This document shows, piece by piece, positions 58,644-64,000 of a stretch of 64,000 nucleotides of DNA; within the stretch, counting starts at the first letter, position 1, and each line of letters starts with the position of its first letter. The DNA comes from Pezicula radicicola (lineage: Eukaryota > Ascomycota > Leotiomycetes > Helotiales > Dermateaceae). Location of the stretch: contig PDUO01000041.1 of NCBI GenBank assembly GCA_003008705.1, forward strand, positions 4,963 to 68,962, written 5' to 3'. The translations under genes and the position numbers were made by a program. The notes under the pieces were generated by a model. The model made no database searches. It was not told where the DNA came from and saw only the letters and a list, made by a program, of their open reading frames with translations.

Positions 58644-59958
58644 ATGATCTCTGTGCCTTATTCTAGCCTCTCTATGGCAATAGCCGCAGCGATTATTCCT
58701 GCCGTCCACTCGGCTACCATAGATCTTCCTATTCATTTTGAAAACTCATATGTAAGCCGCCTACTTAAAGTCTTCTGGATTAGCTATGAACTTTGTTAAC
58801 CGTTGTCTCAAACTGCAAGGCGCTTGTTCAGGCACAAGTTGGAACACCACCTGCCACATACCTTCTTATGTTCGATACAGGGTCATCATCAACATGGATA
58901 GATGATCAAAATTGCGCTGTAACCTGTATAAATAAGAGCGGGTATGTAGAGCTTGATTATATCTACTAAAGGGAAGTTATAAAAGAAGCTGACAGGAATA
59001 TTTGTGCCTTAGGTACAAACGTGTAGGATACAACGCATCTGCCTCCTCTACCGCCGTCTCGCTCGACGCTTATGGAACAATCGACTACTTCGGAGGCGTG
59101 ACTGGTGGCCCCGCCATATCAGATTCGTTTACTCTTAATTCGGAAGACAGTAGCAGTCTATCATGGAACCAGACCTTTCTTGCTGCAAATGAAAGCTCCT
59201 GGGCCTTTATGCCTTCTGATGGATTCATGGGCCTTGCTTTTAGTACCATTGCTGCACCAGATACAACAACCCTTGTTGAGACTTTAATGCAGCAAGGACT
59301 GGTTGAGGAACCCCGTTTCGGTATCTACTACGGGAAAGAATTGAACTCTACCAGCTCTAACCCAGAAGGAGTACTTACTCTGGGGGGATCTAAGGAAGAT
59401 ACCTACGTCGAGGGGGATCTTACATTTGTTCCACTACGCAATGAGTCCGAATTCCAAGTATGGAGGGCCTCACTCCAATCAATTGCTGGAATGAAATCTA
59501 TCACAAGCGGTTCTCCCATAACCGCTACTCAAACCTTTGATAATGGGAGGGTTGTCTTTGATACAGGCGCGGGTAATATAGAGATTCCCACGGAGCAGAT
59601 CTACGGACTTTACGATTCCATCGGATTTAACTACACTGCGATACTCCATGGCGACTACATTCCAATGTGCACCGAGTTCAACTCTTCTTGGTCGGTTTCA
59701 TTCACCTTTGGCGGATCCAACATTGCCGACTCTCCCACAATCACGGTCTTTGGAGATCAACTCGCAAGACCTGGATTTGCAGACAACGAGCTTGCTTGCT
59801 TCCCACCATTTATTGAGACTACCAATACCGGGTTTGTATTGATGGGGACCCCAATTCTTCATAAGTTTTATACAGTTTGGGATTTTGGGGCTTCTGCAGT
59901 TGTTGAGTACAAGCCTCAGGTTGGGTTTGGTAAGCTGAAGAATGAGTACAAGCCCTAG
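58644..59958 (+). CDS. Secreted pepsin-like aspartic protease (family A1)
   Basis: Exons 58644-58751, 58820-58941 and 59013-59958 join in frame to 391 residues; introns are 68 and 71 nt. A signal peptide ends near AVHSA. The two catalytic aspartates are D55 (LLMFDTGSSSTWI) and D260 (VVFDTGAGNIEIP). The flap region and GFMGLAFSTIAAPDTTTLVE, then PEGVLTLGGSKEDTYVEGDL, are standard for the fold. The C-terminal lobe ends FVLMGTPILHKFYTVWDFGA. Almost no propeptide precedes the first Asp, as in yapsin-like and acid-secreted fungal proteases lacking long prosegments. No GPI tail is seen, so it is likely secreted. It stands just right of the RIP-erased transposon with no sign of damage. Confidence 0.9.
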
Positions 59959-60257
59959 GTCTCCTCAGCTGAAGGTTTTTATCAATCCGCCCAATGTCTG
60001 AAAATCTTGTATACTATTAGATAATTTGGATCTTGCCTTACAGTAGAATTATCCCCGATATCTGCTTATACAACATGCTAAGTAACAATATCATGTACTG
60101 TAGCTAATCAGTCTTCATCTCAGCTTTATTCAATGCTTACTCGTCGGTACTAGCTTAACTATGTATGCTTACTGTTTCTACCTCGGCACTATTCATTGCA
60201 AATATATCGTTCACTTAGTCAAACAAGATTCAGGTCTTTGCTAAGTTAAGGTTTCAA
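59959..60257. other. Short intergenic stretch
   Basis: Nothing recognised between the protease stop and the NLR fragment; AT-rich. Confidence 0.5.
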
Positions 60258-60530
60258 GTGCTTAAGGATAATAAATATCAAACCGCAGTAGATCAAGCCG
60301 GTATAGACGTCATTACGGTGGAGGAAATAAGCGAGCATGATTCTCAGACGCTGCTAGAGACAAGTCTGATCAACAGAAGCTTAATGGAAGGGAAAGATAC
60401 TACGATGAAGCTGCTCGATCCTCCGCTTGCGATAAAACAAGCAGCAGCCTTTGTCAACAAAAACAAGATGTCTACTTCAGACTACCTAGAGATCTACGAA
60501 TCCGTTTGTAGTTCGGTGCTTGTGGTTTAG
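60258..60530 (+). pseudogene. Fragment of an NB-ARC (NLR-type) protein
   Basis: Ninety codons read DNKYQTAVDQAGIDVITVEE, SEHDSQTLLETSL and LLDPPLAIKQAAAFVNKNKM, then STSDYLEIYES. This is the end of the nucleotide-binding domain of fungal NLRs: the glycine-poor GLPLA-like motif appears as DPPLAIKQAAAF. The P-loop, the effector domain and the repeats are missing. Such STAND proteins work in programmed cell death together with HET-like partners. It is therefore a relic in the same functional neighbourhood as the HET genes. Confidence 0.65.
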
Positions 60531-61104
60531 TGTAGCTATCAACATATTCCGGAAGCACCTATAGAAAACTCTGAGAGAGGACATCAAAGTTGTAGAGAGG
60601 ATTTTCGGCTTGCACTCTCCTCGAAATGAGAATCCGCTCATGCTGCTTCCCTAGTGCGATAGGGGTCAGAATCCTATCTGCCTCCCGAAAGATTTCATGT
60701 CAAAGTAGGACGGCCTATTTATTCTACAAGACCCAACGGACCCGTCATGTCTATGTCCAGAGGTACTCTTTGACCATTACTATATATAAGAAAGCTCTAG
60801 ATTGGCCTCTTAAAAACTCGGATTCAATATCGCTTTTACTCCTACTCTTTTATTGTTACTTTAACTATTTAAGCCGGGTTATCTAACTAAAAAGACCCCC
60901 CTGCTAGCGTCCTAATTCCTACTAGACGAGGAGATACGTGCTTATTGTTTATGCCTCAGGCATCAACCATGCACAGCCTTGCACAGCCTTGAGCTTTCAG
61001 CTGAAAGATGCATCTGCGAACATGGGAAATTGAACACGGAATTCATGCAGCTTGAGAATATTGTATTCATCAAACATAATATGATGGGATGGTAATGCTT
61101 GCGC
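60531..61104. other. Intergenic before the intact HET gene
   Basis: No gene seen. Remains of the NLR repeat region may extend to about 60650, for example a TLREDIKVVERIFGLHSP-like stretch. The rest is the HET promoter. Confidence 0.4.
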
Positions 61105-63297
61105 ATGAGCAGGCTGCCGAAATTACCTATGGCACAAACCACAGGACCAGCTCTGTCCACGACAGCGCCTGACCAGGCACACTTCTACGCCGAGCTTGAT
61201 GGACCTCGTTCTTTCAGATTATTAAAATTCGAGGAGGCAGCTTTCATTGGCAAAGATCCAGTGGCTCTCAGTTTTATACTGGAACAACATGGCATCGATG
61301 ACTGCCCACCCTATCTGGCCGTGTCGTATGTATGGGGCAGGCCATATTGCAAGCTCGATGCAGACAGAGATGCAGACGAGCCAATCGTATTCGACCGGAA
61401 CATCGAGATCAATGGAGGCGAATTCTTGATCTCGGGCAACATGTGGTCCGCGCTTACACACACACTTCTTCATGGTAATGGGAAGTACAAGTACATCTGG
61501 CTCGACGGATGCTGCATCAACCAGTCTAATCTAGCTGAGCGCGAGGCTCAGGTGCTACTCATGGGCTCGATTTACGAAAACGCTACGGAGGTCGTTGGCT
61601 TCCTTGGACCTTTACATCCAGACCTCGACTCCTTCTACTGGCTTCTCATGGACGTCATGCCGAAGCTCAGTAAATTGATAGTGGAAGGCGAACGTCTCCT
61701 TGAAGAACGATCTCTGTGGACGATCCGTGACATGCTCAACATCGATAAGAGGTTCTTTGAAGCAAGCCTGTTCGGTGCATTCCGCTTCTACTATTCTTGT
61801 CGGTGGTTCCAGCGTGCTTGGGTAAAGCAAGAAGTAATGCTTGCGCGGAGCCTTCGTCTCATCTGTGGCAAGGCCAGGCTACCGTTCGACGGGCTGAGTC
61901 TCGCTGCCATCTTCTTTGCGAGGTCTGAATGGTCATTAGACCTCTTCGCATACAAGCACCACTATCTGTATCGGTATCTCGCTCAGGATCTTCCATTTCG
62001 AGCTTTCGAGGACTGGCGAGGATTCAAGCAATATGGCCAGGATCCGGAATTCGCAACCTCTTTTGAAGTCGATGTCCTGACGCCTGTATGGAAGGTCACG
62101 AGCAGAGAGCAGCTAGAATACGCGTGGCTACTGGAGTTTGTGCTGAGCATGCGCAATTCTCAATGCTCGGATGCCCGTGACAAGATCTTCGCGACCCTCG
62201 GTCTCGCTGCAAAGCACTGCCCAAATGCTTGTACAAATATAAGACCCAACTATCAAGCTCCAGCAACAGTCATCTACAAACGGTTCATGGAAACGATAGC
62301 GAGCCATCTTGGAACACTTAACTTCCTTATTTTCGTTGAGCCTCGCCCAGTTGCCACAGCATCGGACTTGCCTTCTTGGATCCCTGACTTCAAAGTCCAT
62401 TACCCATACAACGGACACAAAGTGGTCACCTCCGTCTCCACTCTTTTCAATGATGCAGATCCTGAATCATCACCCTTCCGACGGCAATTAACGTTCAAAG
62501 CGAATGAACTACACTTCCATGGAATCCATATCGACACGATCCAAGTCGTACAACTCGAGGCAAAGCTCGATAGACACCCTTCACTTCCCAATTTGTTCTC
62601 CCTACTGAGCTTATGTGTGCCATGCACACAGCATAACTCGCAGCAGAGCAGGATCGGGGTTCTGTGGAGGACATGCATCCATGATTGCTATGCAGCGATT
62701 GGGGACCAGGCGCCTCACCGACCTGCACCGCCTGAAATGGCGAAGTGGTTCCGGGCTTACGTGCTGAAGGCGATGTGTGAGCAGGTGGTCGGCAGCGCGG
62801 ACGATGTGAGCGATCTTGAATCTCTGAAGGACTATCTACGTGAATTTGAATTCGAGATCGCCAACGAAGAGCTGCCATCTCTAGATATGATAATACAAGG
62901 CGCGAATTGGTTCGTCGAGGCAGGAGAAGAAGTGGTATATGGCAAGGAAGACCCAACTGAGGAGACAGGCGATAAATGCCTCGACTGGATCTTCTGGCTG
63001 AAGAAAGCCGCACATGAGTGGGAGAGAGCCGTGGCGAAAGCCCAGACTTCTCATGATCGTTGTTTTAGGACTGAGAAGTGCAGATTAGGTTCTGCTGGGC
63101 CGCACATCCAGGTTGGGGACGAGATTTGGATTGCGCCTGCTTCGTCGCTACCGCTCGTGCTACGTCCTTTCGATTCAGAGGGGTCGCGAAAATACCATTT
63201 TCTTTCTGTTGCGTATGTGCGCGGTATTATGGATGATGAGCTATCCAAGGAGGACAGCGAATTATTAAGTAAAATGGAGACTGTAGCCCTCAGATGA
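61105..63297 (+). CDS. HET-domain incompatibility protein, intact
   Basis: Single open frame of 730 residues from ATG 61105 (MSRLPKLPMAQTTG); a start at 61132 is an alternative. The HET core is present: LAVSYVWGRPYCKLD (first block), WSALTHTLLHGNGKYKYIWL with DGCCINQSNLAEREAQVLLM (second), and WFQRAWVKQEVMLARSLRLI (third). The remaining C-terminal part has no second recognised domain. SRNSQCSDARDKIFATLGLA-like sequence (MRNSQCSDARDKIFATLGLA) matches the region that usually follows the HET domain in this protein class. The gene is GC-rich and undamaged, in contrast to the two HET relics upstream. Its role would be allorecognition-triggered death at hyphal fusion, with the partner unknown. Confidence 0.88.
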   Translation: MSRLPKLPMAQTTGPALSTTAPDQAHFYAELDGPRSFRLLKFEEAAFIGKDPVALSFILEQHGIDDCPPYLAVSYVWGRPYCKLDADRDADEPIVFDRNIEINGGEFLISGNMWSALTHTLLHGNGKYKYIWLDGCCINQSNLAEREAQVLLMGSIYENATEVVGFLGPLHPDLDSFYWLLMDVMPKLSKLIVEGERLLEERSLWTIRDMLNIDKRFFEASLFGAFRFYYSCRWFQRAWVKQEVMLARSLRLICGKARLPFDGLSLAAIFFARSEWSLDLFAYKHHYLYRYLAQDLPFRAFEDWRGFKQYGQDPEFATSFEVDVLTPVWKVTSREQLEYAWLLEFVLSMRNSQCSDARDKIFATLGLAAKHCPNACTNIRPNYQAPATVIYKRFMETIASHLGTLNFLIFVEPRPVATASDLPSWIPDFKVHYPYNGHKVVTSVSTLFNDADPESSPFRRQLTFKANELHFHGIHIDTIQVVQLEAKLDRHPSLPNLFSLLSLCVPCTQHNSQQSRIGVLWRTCIHDCYAAIGDQAPHRPAPPEMAKWFRAYVLKAMCEQVVGSADDVSDLESLKDYLREFEFEIANEELPSLDMIIQGANWFVEAGEEVVYGKEDPTEETGDKCLDWIFWLKKAAHEWERAVAKAQTSHDRCFRTEKCRLGSAGPHIQVGDEIWIAPASSLPLVLRPFDSEGSRKYHFLSVAYVRGIMDDELSKEDSELLSKMETVALR

Positions 63298-63820
63298 TTT
63301 AATCGAGATTTCAAACCACTTTCACGCCGACTGCGAGTGCCTTTGTCTACGACTATGACTGCAGAAATAGACCGCAGACCAAATATTGCGCACGAAATCC
63401 ATAGTTGCTTTAGAAACTGATCTTGCCTAGTCCTCGGGGCACCACGCCCAAATTGCAACTGTTTAACAGTCCTTTTAGATAACAAACCATTTTGCGCTGC
63501 GTTCTTCACTATTTCATCGATTGCTTGCTTGACTGGGGCGAACAGGTGGTCGCTTGGAAGCAGCAGGTTCAAATTCGACATCGGAGGAGTTGAAGTCTGC
63601 GTCCATTGTCCTGATACGTTATTAGTGACCACCTGCCGACATGAATGTGATGTACCTACGAGCAAGAAAGCAATGACAACGTTCGATAAAGAACATTTTT
63701 GAAGTTGAGAAGGATCGGAGTGAAGGATCTTTCTTAGGATTTAGAGGCTAGCGATGAATGTGGTGTTCATGTACCACAACAACACTCTCTCTTTATAGTG
63801 AGTGAAAGTAGTATTCCCCC
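63298..63820. other. Region after the dynamin break, no gene supported
   Basis: An open frame on the minus strand (63665-63051) overlaps the HET gene and has no recognised domain. Near 63606 a minus-strand stretch reads MDADFNSSDVEFEPAASKRP before a stop; it might be a short unrelated exon. Confidence 0.35.
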
Positions 63821-64000
63821 CTAAAGACGATTTTTGTCCTTCGTTAGAAAAGACATGTCCAAGATAGCCTCAAGAACAGAACTCTTTCCTGTAGACTGGT
63901 CACCGCAAACGCTGATCTGTGGCAGGTCGATATATCTGCTGATGCCCTTGGTATGAAGTTTATCAACAGTATCGAGGAGTTCCCGATGATCTTTGGACTG
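63821..64000 (-). pseudogene. Dynamin-like GTPase, N-terminal fragment
   Basis: The last 180 bases on the minus strand give QSKDHRELLDTVDKLHTKGI, SRYIDLPQISVCGDQSTGKS and SVLEAILDMSFLTKDK, then NRL and a TAG at 63821-63823. GDQSTGKSS is the P-loop of the dynamin GTPase, and the preceding helix is typical of the fungal Mx/dynamin-like family. The protein should continue with a CTRFATEL switch block; instead it departs and stops. The start lies beyond the window edge. Either the gene is truncated, or a donor near 63850 that I do not see joins a distant exon. Fungal genomes carry many such genes and relics, so it need not belong with the actin pair. Confidence 0.7.

Overview
This is nuclear DNA of a filamentous ascomycete (Pezizomycotina; a Leotiomycete would fit but is a guess). 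The evidence is short GT-AG introns of about 45-260 nt, fungus-restricted families (HET, CFEM, fungal rhodopsin-like receptor, NB-ARC NLR), and a two-part base composition. Moderate-GC gene islands alternate with very AT-rich blocks where coding remnants carry stops explained by C-to-T or G-to-A changes, as in repeat-induced point mutation (RIP). All coordinates come from reading frames and splice motifs by eye; family names come from recognised motifs, and no database search was run.

Layout. 0.5-7 kb is a graveyard: a frameshifted membrane protein, a fungal rhodopsin-like receptor relic, an M20 amidase (hydantoinase/carbamoylase type) relic and a diaminopropionate ammonia-lyase-like relic. 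An intact amidohydrolase/deaminase follows at 7.3-8.9 kb, so the left end may be a decayed nitrogen-salvage cluster. A secreted GH16 glycosidase lies at 10.7-11.6 kb. At 12.5-16.0 kb an intact, divergent cofilin and an intact full-length actin are transcribed head to head from about 0.8 kb of shared upstream DNA. This pair is the most striking feature of the window. A RIP-damaged transposon-associated Myb/SANT-like gene, a truncated P450 and a GH3 beta-glucosidase tail follow, then an intact P450 (21.3-22.9 kb).

24.8-34.3 kb holds a GPI-type CFEM protein with long Ser/Gly and Ala/Thr repeats and two divergently transcribed secreted sulfatases, one intact and one with a single nonsense codon. 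34.3-44.2 kb holds a miniature inverted-repeat element, direct repeats and three poorly recognised genes (coiled coil, multi-span membrane protein, SAP domain). 44.7-47.2 kb is a HET gene with two stops and a frameshift. Then come a secreted carboxylesterase (49.3-51.0 kb), a HET relic, a secreted tyrosinase (54.3-55.3 kb), a 2.6-kb RIP-erased TIR transposon with TA target duplication, a secreted pepsin-like protease (58.6-60.0 kb), an NLR scrap, an intact 730-residue HET protein (61.1-63.3 kb) and, at the edge, the start of a dynamin-like GTPase broken just after its P-loop.

Overall this is an accessory, transposon-rich region. Its intact genes are mainly secreted degradative enzymes, self/non-self recognition proteins and an extra cytoskeletal pair. 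The co-occurrence of extra actin, cofilin and a dynamin fragment hints at an accessory actin-remodelling module. That link is inference, because the dynamin fragment is 48 kb away and could simply be one of the many fungal dynamin-like relics.
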